Shown here one piece after another: positions 42,499 through 52,306 of a DNA stretch of 64,000 nucleotides. The notes beneath the pieces are model-generated. The model ran no database searches. It had not been told where the DNA came from and worked only from the letters and a program-made list of their open reading frames with translations. The stretch is taken from the NCBI GenBank assembly GCA_020632955.1, contig JACKEO010000012.1:62001-126000 (forward strand), in the 5' to 3' direction. The translations under genes and the position numbers were made by a program. Source of the stretch: Alphaproteobacteria bacterium (lineage in GTDB: Bacteria > Myxococcota_A > UBA796 > GCA-2862545). Each line of letters starts with the position of its first letter. Position 1 is the first letter of the stretch.

Positions 42499-43251
42499 TC
42501 AGTGGACGACGTCGTCCTTGCCGCCCGGGAGCACCTGGAGGTGGCTGAGCTCGCGCTCGATGCGCGTCTTGCGGGCGGTGAGCGTGCGTCGACGCCCCGC
42601 CGGCCCGCGGCTGTGCCACCACGCCCAGGCGCCGCCCCACGCGCCCACCGTGCGGGCGTGCCCCAGCACGTCGGCGCCGTTGCCCAACGCCACGAGGAGG
42701 AAGAGCGCGGGCACGAGCAGCGAGCCCCACACGAGGATCCACGCCGGGATGGGGAAGAGGAAGTAGAGCCGGATCTCGCCCGTGGGGTTCGACAGGCCGA
42801 AGGCGACGATCAGGGCCACGATCAGGTGGCCCCACCCCAGCGCCAGGGCCCGGCCCACGTCCATGAGGCCCAGCGCCCCCACGGCGTCGAAGAGCAGCAT
42901 CGCGCCGATGCCGCCGAGCACCGACGCGCCGATGAGCTCGCCGAGGCCGCGGTCGCCGAGGTGCGCACGGAGGCCCGGCAGGAACATGCCCGCCACGAGC
43001 AGCGAGATGAGGACGTTGAGCACCGCCTCGCGCGGCATGATCAGCAGGTGGCCGGGCACCTGCCACCACGCCCAGCCCATGCCGAGGGGGTGCCAGGCCA
43101 GCGCGTACACGTCGACCCCCGCGGCGAAGAGCACGAGCTCCACCACGTAGGCGCCGAGCAGCGGACCGAGCACCCGCACCAGCCAGGGATCCACCCCGGG
43201 GAGGCCGGGGGGCGACCCGCCCCGGGTCGTGCGGACGGTGCTGGGGGGCAT
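42499..43251 (-). CDS. Rhomboid-like membrane protein without the GxSG catalytic motif
   Basis: A 250-residue protein with about six hydrophobic helices. The order of elements (luminal loop PGHLLIMPREAVLNVLISLL, then GLGELIGASVLGGIGAML, then GWGHLIVALIVAFGL) recalls rhomboid and derlin-like folds, but the place of the catalytic GxSG holds GASVLGG and no catalytic Ser-His pair is evident, so it would be a pseudoprotease. ATG 43251 has GGAG five bases upstream. The assignment is tentative. Confidence 0.6.
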   Translation of the reverse strand: MPPSTVRTTRGGSPPGLPGVDPWLVRVLGPLLGAYVVELVLFAAGVDVYALAWHPLGMGWAWWQVPGHLLIMPREAVLNVLISLLVAGMFLPGLRAHLGDRGLGELIGASVLGGIGAMLLFDAVGALGLMDVGRALALGWGHLIVALIVAFGLSNPTGEIRLYFLFPIPAWILVWGSLLVPALFLLVALGNGADVLGHARTVGAWGGAWAWWHSRGPAGRRRTLTARKTRIERELSHLQVLPGGKDDVVH

Positions 43252-43373
43252 GCGCACTCCTCGATCCCACCGGGCCCGGCATGGCGCGGAGACCTCTTCT
43301 GCGCAAGCCGACGGGCTCTTGTACCGACTTGACCTCCGCGGTACTCCGCGCGTGGACCCCGAGGCTGTTCCGG

Positions 43374-45092
43374 ATGTCGGCTGCGCTCGACCTCGTCGTG
43401 CTCAATGGCCCCATGGAAGGGGAGGTCGTGCACCTGCGTCCGAGCGAGCCTCTCCTGCTGGGCCGCTCGTCCAAGGGCCTGCAGCTGATCGATCCGCTGG
43501 TCTCGCTCAACCACGCGCGCATCGCGTGGGAGGGCGATCGGTACTGGATCGAGGATCGCGCGTCGGCCACGGGCACCTTCGTCAACGACGTGCGCCTGGC
43601 CGAGCGTGCCGTGGTCCTCGTGCCCGGCATGCGCATCCGCCTCGGCGAGACCGACCTCGAGGTCCGCGAGCGTCCCCGCTCCGCGATGCTGCGCGTGGTG
43701 GTCTTCGCCGCCTCGGCCTTCCTGCTCTACCTGGGCGTCCGCGCCTTCATGGACAGCATCGAGGTGCACTACGACCCGGTGATCCACTGGTTCGAGCCCA
43801 TCCACCAGGGTGCGGGCTACGCCTCGTCCTCGCTGCGCATCCCCACCGCCTTCATCCGCGAGATCGGGGTGGATCACCGCGGGCTGCAGCTCGAGCAGGT
43901 CACCGACTACGACGGCAACGGCATCGACGAGCTGTGGCTGCGCTGGCCCGACGGGCGCCGCCTCATCACCTTCGACCCCACCGACGGCAGCTGGCGCACG
44001 CTGTCCGACCTGCAGATCGACTGCCGGCCCAAGAGCCGCCCGGTCGACGACGGCCAGCCCGCCGAGTGCAACCAGCCGCACGACCGCGTGGCCACGCCGC
44101 TGCCCGAGATCTGCTCCGACCATTCGTCGGCGGCCTCCTTCCCCGACCTCGACTGCTCGGGCACCACCTACCGGTGGACCGATCGCGGCTACGAGGTGGC
44201 CGAGAGCGAGGGGCTGTACGCCTGGATGCCGCCCACGCGGCCGGTGGACCGAAAGAACCCCACGGGGCCCGTGGTGGTGATCGACGGTCCGCCCGAGCCC
44301 TTCCTCTTCACCCTGGTGCGCGAGGGCAACCTCGCCGGCTTCCTCGCCGAGCGTGGCGTGGTCGAGCCCATCCACTACCTGGTGTGCGAGGAGGCGGTGC
44401 CCGGCGTGCGCGCCCAGGTGCTCACGCAGGACGGCGAGCTGGTGCCCCTGTCGGTGGGCTGCATCGGCGACGTGCTCGTCGAGGGCCCCACCCGCGTGGC
44501 CGACTTCGCCGACGGCGTGCCGGTGATGTTCGCGATGACGGGCGTCGGGTACGAGGCGCTGATCGAGGACATCGCGCTCTACCTGTCCGGCACCACCGAT
44601 CGGATGTTCATGACGCCGGGCAACCGCGCCCTGTACGACGCGATCGCATCGCCCCCCATCCGTCGGCGTGGCGCGCTGCGCGTGGCCTTCGAGGGCGGCG
44701 AGCGCATCTTCGATCCCGTCGCCGAGAACGTGCCCGTGCGCCAGGAGCGCAAGCTGTCGGCCACCGAGTTCCACTCGGCCCCGCCGCCGCGCGCGAACGT
44801 GCTCACGATCGACGGCTCCGGTCGGTACGACATGGCCGGGTGCAGCGAGATCGACGTCGAGGTCTACGCCTGGCACTGCCTGTTCACGAAGGGCTGCGGC
44901 GACCGCTCCACCTTCATGGTGGTGCGCAGCGTGGGCTGCGGGAACGGGGCCGTGGCCGAGATCCCGTACGCGTCGAACATGTACGTGCTGCGCGACGGGG
45001 TGATCGACGCCCGCATCGCGGTCGAGAGCATCGACCAGGACGGGCAGATCGATGTGCTGCGCACGCGCATGGCCTACTGGCCGGCGGAATAA
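43374..45092 (+). CDS. FHA-domain transmembrane protein with large ectodomain
   Basis: A 572-residue protein. Residues about 5-100 form an FHA phosphothreonine-binding domain (LLLGRSSKGLQLIDPLVSLN, HARI, ATGTFVNDVRL). One transmembrane helix follows (AMLRVVVFAASAFLLYLGV, about 107-125). The remaining ~440 residues are Cys-containing and include DYDGNGIDELWLRWPDG, a calcium-loop/FG-GAP-like motif. So phosphoprotein sensing inside and an extracytoplasmic domain outside are inferred. ATG 43374 has GAGG nine bases upstream and places the FHA at the N terminus; ATG 43281 is an unsupported alternative. Confidence 0.8.
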   Translation: MSAALDLVVLNGPMEGEVVHLRPSEPLLLGRSSKGLQLIDPLVSLNHARIAWEGDRYWIEDRASATGTFVNDVRLAERAVVLVPGMRIRLGETDLEVRERPRSAMLRVVVFAASAFLLYLGVRAFMDSIEVHYDPVIHWFEPIHQGAGYASSSLRIPTAFIREIGVDHRGLQLEQVTDYDGNGIDELWLRWPDGRRLITFDPTDGSWRTLSDLQIDCRPKSRPVDDGQPAECNQPHDRVATPLPEICSDHSSAASFPDLDCSGTTYRWTDRGYEVAESEGLYAWMPPTRPVDRKNPTGPVVVIDGPPEPFLFTLVREGNLAGFLAERGVVEPIHYLVCEEAVPGVRAQVLTQDGELVPLSVGCIGDVLVEGPTRVADFADGVPVMFAMTGVGYEALIEDIALYLSGTTDRMFMTPGNRALYDAIASPPIRRRGALRVAFEGGERIFDPVAENVPVRQERKLSATEFHSAPPPRANVLTIDGSGRYDMAGCSEIDVEVYAWHCLFTKGCGDRSTFMVVRSVGCGNGAVAEIPYASNMYVLRDGVIDARIAVESIDQDGQIDVLRTRMAYWPAE

Positions 45093-45180
45093 TTTGCGCG
45101 GCGCGCGCGCCGCTCGAGCTGCAGGACCCGATTTGCGCGGCGCGCGCGCCGCTTGAAGAACCATCAGCGCGGCGCGCGCG
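45092..45180. repeat. Direct repeats of a CG-alternating palindrome
   Basis: A 23-base unit starting ATTTGCGCGGCG occurs at 45092-45114 and 45131-45153 (39-base period); a third, partial copy is at about 45164-45180. Each full copy contains a 16-bp perfect palindrome (GCGGCGCGCGCGCCGC). They lie right after the FHA gene stop and before lexA, so they may act as terminators; alternating CG can also adopt Z-DNA. Confidence 0.7.
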
Positions 45181-45260
45181 CAACGTGACGTCGGCGCAGC
45201 GCGCGCGGTGGCCAGGCGTGGGCCGCGGGAGGCGGGCGCGGGCGTGCGGCGCGCGGTGCC

Positions 45261-45304
45261 TTGACACCGATCCCCGCCCGTCCTACTGGTCAGGTGTTCA
45301 CTGG
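45261..45304 (+). promoter_or_regulatory. Probable lexA promoter with candidate LexA-binding half site
   Basis: TTGACA (45261-45266) is a perfect -35 box; after 17 bases TACTGG (45284-45289) is a weak -10. The next bases contain TGTTCA, the half site seen in delta-proteobacterial LexA boxes, placed so that bound LexA would block the start of transcription. Autoregulation is the usual situation for lexA. The full box is not a good match to any one published consensus. Confidence 0.55.
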
Positions 45305-45325
45305 ATCCCTGTACAGAGGTGGCGC

Positions 45326-45958
45326 GTGGATGATCTGACCCCCCGGCAGCGCGAGGTGCTCGAGTTCATCCTCGCGTGGAACGATCAGCACGGCATCTCG
45401 CCCAGCTTCCGCGAGATCGGCGATCACCTCGGCATCCGCAGCACCAACGGCGTCAGCGACCACGTCCGCACGCTCGAGCGCAAGGGCTACCTCGAGCGCG
45501 TCGGCGATCCCGGGGCCGCGCGGTCGCTGCGGGTCTCGCGTCGCGCGCGCACCTCGCTCGAGGATCAGCAGGTGGTGGGCATCCCGGTGCTCGGCCGCAT
45601 CGCGGCCGGCCAGCCCATCCTCGCCGAGGAGGATCACGACAGCACGCTCATGCTCGATCGCGGCCTCGTGCCCGCGGGCGGCGAGATCTTCGGCCTCGTC
45701 GTGAAGGGCGACTCGATGATCGAGGACGGCATCTTCGACGGCGACTACGTCTTCGTCCGTCGCCAGCCCACCTGTCGCGACGGCGAGATCGCCGCGGTGC
45801 TGGTGGATGGCGAGGCCACGGTGAAGCGGCCCTACCACGAGCGCGGCCGCCTCCGGCTGCAGCCCAGCAACGCCGCGATGTCCCCCATCTGGGTCGGGCA
45901 GGACGTGGCGGAGTGCGAGATCATGGGCGTGGTGGTGGGGGTCTACCGACGCCTGTGA
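45326..45958 (+). CDS. lexA: LexA repressor
   Basis: SOS repressor and self-cleaving peptidase, 210 residues. The winged helix-turn-helix is at about 5-65 (ISPSFREIGDHLGIRSTNGV). The cleavage site Ala94-Gly95 is in GRIAAGQPI, the nucleophile Ser130 in KGDSMIEDGI, and the general base Lys167 in GEATVKRPY; all are intact. GTG 45326 has GAGG with a 6-base spacing. It is transcribed alone from the promoter at 45261; the next gene starts 94 bases after its stop. Confidence 0.97.
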   Translation: MDDLTPRQREVLEFILAWNDQHGISPSFREIGDHLGIRSTNGVSDHVRTLERKGYLERVGDPGAARSLRVSRRARTSLEDQQVVGIPVLGRIAAGQPILAEEDHDSTLMLDRGLVPAGGEIFGLVVKGDSMIEDGIFDGDYVFVRRQPTCRDGEIAAVLVDGEATVKRPYHERGRLRLQPSNAAMSPIWVGQDVAECEIMGVVVGVYRRL

Positions 45959-46052
45959 GGCCGCCGGGGGCCCCTGCGGCGCCCTCGTCATCGTTCGCCC
46001 CGCGGGCGACAGGGAAGGGGGCCGCGGCATAGGTGGGCACGATGGATCGTCG

Positions 46053-49000
46053 ATGCCTCTGATGGACGAGCTGCAGCGGGTGCAGGCGCTCGTGGATGGG
46101 CTCGCCCGGCGGGAGCGCAGGCTCCTCGTGGGCGAGCTGACGGCGCGCGCGGCGCTCGTCGGGGCGGTCACCCTGGTGGGGGCCGCGGCCGCCTCGTGGT
46201 GGTCGCTGGCGCCGCCCCTCGCCGCGGCGGGGCTCGTCGTGGGCTCCGGCGTGGCGCTGTGGCTCGCCGTCGGGTGGCCCTGGCTGGCGCGGTGGGGGCC
46301 TGCGGCCAGCCCGCGGCGCCAGGCGCGCCTGCTCGAGGATCGCGATCCGGAGCTGCGCGGTCGCCTCATGACCGTGGTCGACCGCGTCGACGGCCCGCTC
46401 GGGGCCGAGTCGCCGGTGCTGCTGGCGCGGCTGGCGCGCAAGGCGCTGGTGGCGGCGGCGCGCCACGCACCCGAGGCCGTCCACCCGGGCGAGGCGGTGC
46501 GTGCCCAGGGCGTCGGGGCCGGCGTGGCCTGGCTCGTGGCGGTGGGGCTGCTGCTCGCGGGCCCGGGCGGCCTGCCTGGCGTGTGGGGCTTCTGGCGGGG
46601 CCACGACGACGCGCTCCACGCGGGCCGGTCCGACGACGCGGCCGAGGTGGTGGCGTCGGCGCGCGTGGGCGACCTCACCCTGCGCTACGTCTACCCGGCC
46701 TACACCCAGCTCGAGCCCTACGAGGTGGTGAACAGCACGGGGGAGGTGCACGGCCCGCCCGGCACCCAGGTGGAGGTGGTGGCGCGGTCGGCCGAGGCGG
46801 TGGAGAGCGCCTCGCTGGTGGCCTACGACGAGCCCGCGCTCGACGCCGAGGTGCGCGAGGAGCGGTCGATCGCGGCCAGCTTCGTCATCCAGCCCCGCGC
46901 GGGCACCTACCGCCTGGAGCTGCGCGCGGGCGGCGAGGTGCGGTCCACGCAGGCCTTCCCCATCGTGGTGGAGCCCGACCTGGCGCCCGAGGTCACGCTG
47001 GGCACGCAGGACGGGCCGCTCGAGATCGCGGTCGACGAGCCCCTGCTGCTGCGCTGGGCGGCGAACGACGACTACGGCCTCGACCGCGTGGAGCTCGAGG
47101 TGGACGGCCAGCCCACCGGTGCTGCGCTCTCGCGCCCGCGCAGCCGCCTCACCCATGCGGAGGACGTGGTGCAGCGGCGTCCGCTGGATCTGGGCCTGGC
47201 GCCGGGGCGCACCTACGAGCTGGTGGTGGCCGCCTGGGACAACGACACCGTGTCGGGCTCGAAGGTGGGGCGCAGCAGCACCGTGCGGGTCACCGTGCTC
47301 GACGAGGACGGCGCGGCCCGGCTCACCGACGACAAGCGGCTCGAGCTGCTCGACCTGCTCGTGGCCCTGCTCGCCACCCACCTGGAAGACACCTACCCCC
47401 CGGGCCGCATGGCGGGGGACTTCGCGCGCTGGGGCGAGACGCTGGCCTCGCGCTACCAGCCGCTCGCCTCCTTCGTCGACCAGTTCCGCGGGCGCCGTGG
47501 CCTGGCGCCGGAGTGGGCCGAGGTGGAGGGCGCGCTGGAGGACGGCAGCACCCTCATCCGCTTCACGCAGGTGAGCTTCGTGCCCGGCGTGGTGAAGGCG
47601 GCGCACGCCGGCAGCGTGGCGGCCGTCGACACGCTGCGCCTGCGGGCCATCGAGAGCACCGAGGCCGCGGTGCTGCAGGTGGACGGGCTCATCGGCAACC
47701 GGGCCGTGCGGGAGATCTCCGAGGCCGCCGAGGAGCTCGCGGTGCGCGCGCACGACCTGCGCCGCTTCGCCGAGGCCGCCGACCTGGGGTGGCTCTCGCT
47801 GGAGCTGGCGGAGCTCGCGAGCGACGCGCGGCGGCTCGACGAGCTGGCCTCGCGCCTCAAGGACGGCGGGCTGTCCGACCTCGTCGAGGCCCGCTCCGCG
47901 GAGGCCCAGGCGCTGATCGAGGAGGCGGGCCGCGCAGTGGCCGAGCGCGACGTGGCCGAGGCGCGCACACTGTCGGAGCGCGTGGCCTTCCGCCTCGAGG
48001 AGCTGGCCGACGGCATCCGCGAGGACATGGAGCGCCGTCGCGAGCGGTCCGACTCGATGAAGGGCAAGCAGCGCGACCTCATCGCCCAGCTCGAGGATCT
48101 GGAGCGTCGGCAGCAGGAGCTCGCCGCCGAGGTGGCCGCGGCGCGTCAGGAGGCCGACCAGGGCTACCGCGAGCAGGTCCGCTCGCTGTGGGAGCGGGTG
48201 CAGGCCCAGGCGCGCACGGTGGGCACCACGCTGCAGGCCTACCGCGACGCCATGCCCGAGCCGCGCGCCCACGGCGACGGCGTGTTCAACGCCCGCGAGA
48301 TCGTGGCCGACACCCAGGATCGCGCCGACGCCGCCGTCACCGCGGCCGAGGCCCTCGACCTGTCGGCCCTGCGCGGGCACGTCATCGACACCGAGCAGGC
48401 CTGGCGCCAGTACGAGGAGCGCATGCTGCTGCTGGGGTCGCGCTTCGAGCGCCTCGGCCTGCCCGCCGGCGCGCCGCTCACCCGCGTCACCACGGCCATC
48501 CGCGAGCTGCAGGACCTGGTGGAACAGCTGCGTCGCAAGGACGCCGCCGGCGATCCCGCCGTGCGGGCCCAGGTGCGCCAGGCGGTGGACCGGCAGGAGC
48601 AGCTGTCCCAGGAGATGTCGTCGGCGGCGGGGGATGCGCGGCGCCTCGCCCAGGAGATGACCGTCACCCCCCGGGAACTGGAACCCGCCCTCAAGGGCGC
48701 CACCGAGCGCATGGAGGGTGCGGTGCGCGAGCTGCGCCGGGGCGACGGCATGCAGGCCCAGGGCTCCCAGGAGGCCGCGGCGCAGCACGTCCGCCAGATC
48801 ATCGAGTCCATCAAGCAGGCCGGCAGGTCCGCGGCCCAGCAGCAGGAGGAGATGGAGGGCGGCGGATCCGGGGAGGAGGGCGGGGACGCCCAGTCCGGGC
48901 CGGGCGAGGGCGACGAGCAGCAGCCGCAGCCCATGCAGCTGCCCGAGCCCGAGGAGTTCCGCACCCCCGAGGAGTACCGCGCGATGCTGCTGCGCGGCAT

Positions 49001-49070
49001 GGAAGGCGACGTGCCCGAGGAATACCGGGCCCTGAAGCGGCGCTACTACGAGGAGCTCGTCCACCAGTGA
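46053..49070 (+). CDS. DUF4175-family membrane protein
   Basis: A 1005-residue protein of the DUF4175 type that often accompanies MoxR/DUF58/BatA operons. Two N-terminal transmembrane helices (about 28-75) and a third (about 155-175) are followed by beta-sandwich domains (VGDLTLRYVYPAYTQ, WAANDDYGLDRVELEVDG, which is the classical DUF4175 signature) and a long coiled-coil region (about 560-900) ending in a Gly/Glu-rich stretch. ATG 46053 was chosen; ATG 46062 is in frame too, neither with a strong Shine-Dalgarno. Its stop overlaps the next GTG. Confidence 0.85.
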   Translation: MPLMDELQRVQALVDGLARRERRLLVGELTARAALVGAVTLVGAAAASWWSLAPPLAAAGLVVGSGVALWLAVGWPWLARWGPAASPRRQARLLEDRDPELRGRLMTVVDRVDGPLGAESPVLLARLARKALVAAARHAPEAVHPGEAVRAQGVGAGVAWLVAVGLLLAGPGGLPGVWGFWRGHDDALHAGRSDDAAEVVASARVGDLTLRYVYPAYTQLEPYEVVNSTGEVHGPPGTQVEVVARSAEAVESASLVAYDEPALDAEVREERSIAASFVIQPRAGTYRLELRAGGEVRSTQAFPIVVEPDLAPEVTLGTQDGPLEIAVDEPLLLRWAANDDYGLDRVELEVDGQPTGAALSRPRSRLTHAEDVVQRRPLDLGLAPGRTYELVVAAWDNDTVSGSKVGRSSTVRVTVLDEDGAARLTDDKRLELLDLLVALLATHLEDTYPPGRMAGDFARWGETLASRYQPLASFVDQFRGRRGLAPEWAEVEGALEDGSTLIRFTQVSFVPGVVKAAHAGSVAAVDTLRLRAIESTEAAVLQVDGLIGNRAVREISEAAEELAVRAHDLRRFAEAADLGWLSLELAELASDARRLDELASRLKDGGLSDLVEARSAEAQALIEEAGRAVAERDVAEARTLSERVAFRLEELADGIREDMERRRERSDSMKGKQRDLIAQLEDLERRQQELAAEVAAARQEADQGYREQVRSLWERVQAQARTVGTTLQAYRDAMPEPRAHGDGVFNAREIVADTQDRADAAVTAAEALDLSALRGHVIDTEQAWRQYEERMLLLGSRFERLGLPAGAPLTRVTTAIRELQDLVEQLRRKDAAGDPAVRAQVRQAVDRQEQLSQEMSSAAGDARRLAQEMTVTPRELEPALKGATERMEGAVRELRRGDGMQAQGSQEAAAQHVRQIIESIKQAGRSAAQQQEEMEGGGSGEEGGDAQSGPGEGDEQQPQPMQLPEPEEFRTPEEYRAMLLRGMEGDVPEEYRALKRRYYEELVHQ

Positions 49071-51229
49071 TCGCCTGGCTGCCGGTGCTGTCGATCGTGG
49101 CGTGGGCCCAGGAGCCCCAGGGTGACGTGCTCAGCCGCGTGGGCCGGTGCCTCGATCTGCAGGACGTGGCCTGCGCCCAGGCGGTGGTCGAGGCCGAGGG
49201 CATGGCCCGCAGCGACCGTCCCCAGTGGGTGGCCACCGCCGCCGAGGTGGCCTTCAGCGCGGGCGACTACCCGCAGGCCCACGACCTGATGCAGCGCGCG
49301 ATCGCGGCGGGTCACGAGGATCCGCGCGAGCACGGCCCGCTGTTCGAGCGCACGATGTACGCCACGGCGGGATGGGTCGAGAAGGCCCGCGGGCGCTTCC
49401 GGGTGCGCTACCGCCCCGGTGCCGACGAGATCCTGGTGGACCCGGTGCTCGACGTGCTCGAGCGCACCGACCGCTACGTCACGCCGCTGATCGGCGAGCC
49501 GCCCCCGGGATCCACCATCGTGGAGCTCTACCCCGACGGCCGCAGCTTCGTGTCGGCCAGCAGCCTCACCCTCGACGACGTCGAGGCCACGGGTGTGGTG
49601 GCCATCAGCAAGTGGACCCGCCTGCTGGTCACCTCGCCGCGGGCGCTGGGCCGTGGCTACGACTGGCAGGCCACGGTCTCCCACGAGTACATCCACCTCG
49701 TGGCCTCGCACGCCTCGGCCGACCGCGCGCCGGTGTGGCTGCAGGAAGCCATCGCGAAGTACCTCGACAACCGCTGGGAGCACGGCCGCGACGACTTCCA
49801 CCTCGACCCGCGCGCCGAGGGCTACCTGGCCCGCGCGCTGGCCGACGACGCGCTGGTGCCCTTCGACGAGATGCACCCCTCGCTGGCCAAGATCAAGGTG
49901 CTCGACGCCGACGGCGAGGTGGACCCCGAGGCCTCCGCGAAGCGCGCGGCCCTGGCCTACGCCCAGCTCGCCAGCCTGATGTCCTACGCCTTCGAGCTGG
50001 TGGGCGACGACGTGCTGCGGCGCGCCCTGCCCAAGGTGCGCGACGGCGTCGACCCGCGCCGGGCCCTGGCCGACGCCACGGGCTCCAGCTCCCTCGACGT
50101 GCTCGTGGGCGCCTGGCGGGCGTGGCTGGCCAAGCAGGGCCTCGAGGGCGGCGAGGTGGCCGCGCCGCCCACGGTGCTCGACGGCGGCGACGACGCCGAC
50201 CGCGACCCGGTGCTGTCCAAGCGTCGCGACCTCGCGAACTTCGTGCGCCTGGGCGACCTGCTCGCCGCCCGGGGCCACACGAAGGCCGCCCTCGTCGAGT
50301 ACGACAAGGCGTCCGACGGCGAGCTGGCCACGTCGCCGCTCCTCGCGAGCCGCCGCGCCGAGGCGCTCGACGCCCTGGGGCGCCGCAGCGAGGCCCGTCG
50401 CCTCGTCGACGAGAGCCTGGACCTGTACCCCACCTTCTCGGCGTCCTGGCGGCTCAAGGCGCGGCTGCACCAGGCGTCGGGCGACCCGCGCGGCGCGATC
50501 GCGGCGCTCGAGCGCGCCACGGCGCTCGACCCGTACCCCCTCGACAGCCAGGAGCAGCTGGCCGCGCTCTACCGGCAGGTGGGGGATGCCGCGAAGGCTG
50601 CCGCGGCCGAGGCCCGGGTCACGCTGCTGCGCCGGGGCGGCGAGGACGATCCGCCGCCCCCCCTGCACGAGCGCCATGGCGACTACGAGGTGCCCCGCGC
50701 CCCCGAGGCCCAGCGCACCGCCGCCCGCGAGAGCGGCCGGTCCGCGCTGCTCGACCAGCCCGCGCCCGACTTCCAGGTCGACCGCGTGGGCGGCGGCGAG
50801 CCCCTGTCGCTGGCCGGGCTGGCCGGGCGCGTGGTGGTGCTCGACTTCTGGGCCACCTGGTGCGGCCCCTGCCGCGCGGTGATGCCCGGCCTGTCGTCGC
50901 TGCACGAGCGCTACGCCGCCGACGGCCTCACGGTGCTCGGCATCAGCGACGAGACCTCCACCACGGTGCGCAAGTTCCTCGTGGGCCAGGAGGCGCGCGG
51001 CGTCACCTACGCCCACGAGCTGGCGCTGGAGGGGGGCGGCGTGCGACGCGACTACGGCGTGCGCTCCCTGCCCACGCTGGTGCTCGTCGACGCCAAGGGC
51101 GTGGTGCGGTGGGTGCACGTGGGCGCCGGCCCCCTGGCCGAGCTGGAGGCGAAGGTGGTGGACCTGCTGAAGGTGGGGAGGCGGCCCGAGGCGCCGACCG
51201 ACGCCCCCGGTCGCGAGGTCATCCCCTAG
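49067..51229 (+). CDS. Fusion protein: peptidase-MA-like zinc protease, TPR region and TlpA-type thioredoxin
   Basis: A 720-residue exported protein. A short N-terminal signal (IAWLPVLSIVAWAQ) is followed by a helical part, a gluzincin domain (VSHEYIHLVASHAS with HExxH at 206-210 and the third ligand Glu227 in WLQEAIAKYLDN), TPR-like repeats (about 380-510) and a C-terminal thioredoxin domain of TlpA/ResA type (FWATWCGPCRAVMPGLSSL, CxxC at 599-602; cis-Pro in VRSLPTLVLVD). A protease and a disulfide module in one chain suggest envelope protein quality control. GTG 49067 overlaps the DUF4175 stop. I know of no common protein with this order. Confidence 0.85.
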   Translation: MIAWLPVLSIVAWAQEPQGDVLSRVGRCLDLQDVACAQAVVEAEGMARSDRPQWVATAAEVAFSAGDYPQAHDLMQRAIAAGHEDPREHGPLFERTMYATAGWVEKARGRFRVRYRPGADEILVDPVLDVLERTDRYVTPLIGEPPPGSTIVELYPDGRSFVSASSLTLDDVEATGVVAISKWTRLLVTSPRALGRGYDWQATVSHEYIHLVASHASADRAPVWLQEAIAKYLDNRWEHGRDDFHLDPRAEGYLARALADDALVPFDEMHPSLAKIKVLDADGEVDPEASAKRAALAYAQLASLMSYAFELVGDDVLRRALPKVRDGVDPRRALADATGSSSLDVLVGAWRAWLAKQGLEGGEVAAPPTVLDGGDDADRDPVLSKRRDLANFVRLGDLLAARGHTKAALVEYDKASDGELATSPLLASRRAEALDALGRRSEARRLVDESLDLYPTFSASWRLKARLHQASGDPRGAIAALERATALDPYPLDSQEQLAALYRQVGDAAKAAAAEARVTLLRRGGEDDPPPPLHERHGDYEVPRAPEAQRTAARESGRSALLDQPAPDFQVDRVGGGEPLSLAGLAGRVVVLDFWATWCGPCRAVMPGLSSLHERYAADGLTVLGISDETSTTVRKFLVGQEARGVTYAHELALEGGGVRRDYGVRSLPTLVLVDAKGVVRWVHVGAGPLAELEAKVVDLLKVGRRPEAPTDAPGREVIP

Positions 51230-51315
51230 CGCCCCCTTCGCGCGGGAGGTGCTGCACCCCCCGCCCTGCAACCCTGGAACGAGCCCGCGGCGACGCGCGC
51301 GGGCACGGAGGACGG

Positions 51316-52287
<972 letters not shown>

Positions 52288-52306
52288 CGTGGCAGGAGGT
52301 CCCGAC

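Noticed and set aside
45921..49064. A 1047-codon minus-strand frame
   Set aside because: Antisense shadow of the DUF4175 gene; its length reflects GC bias.
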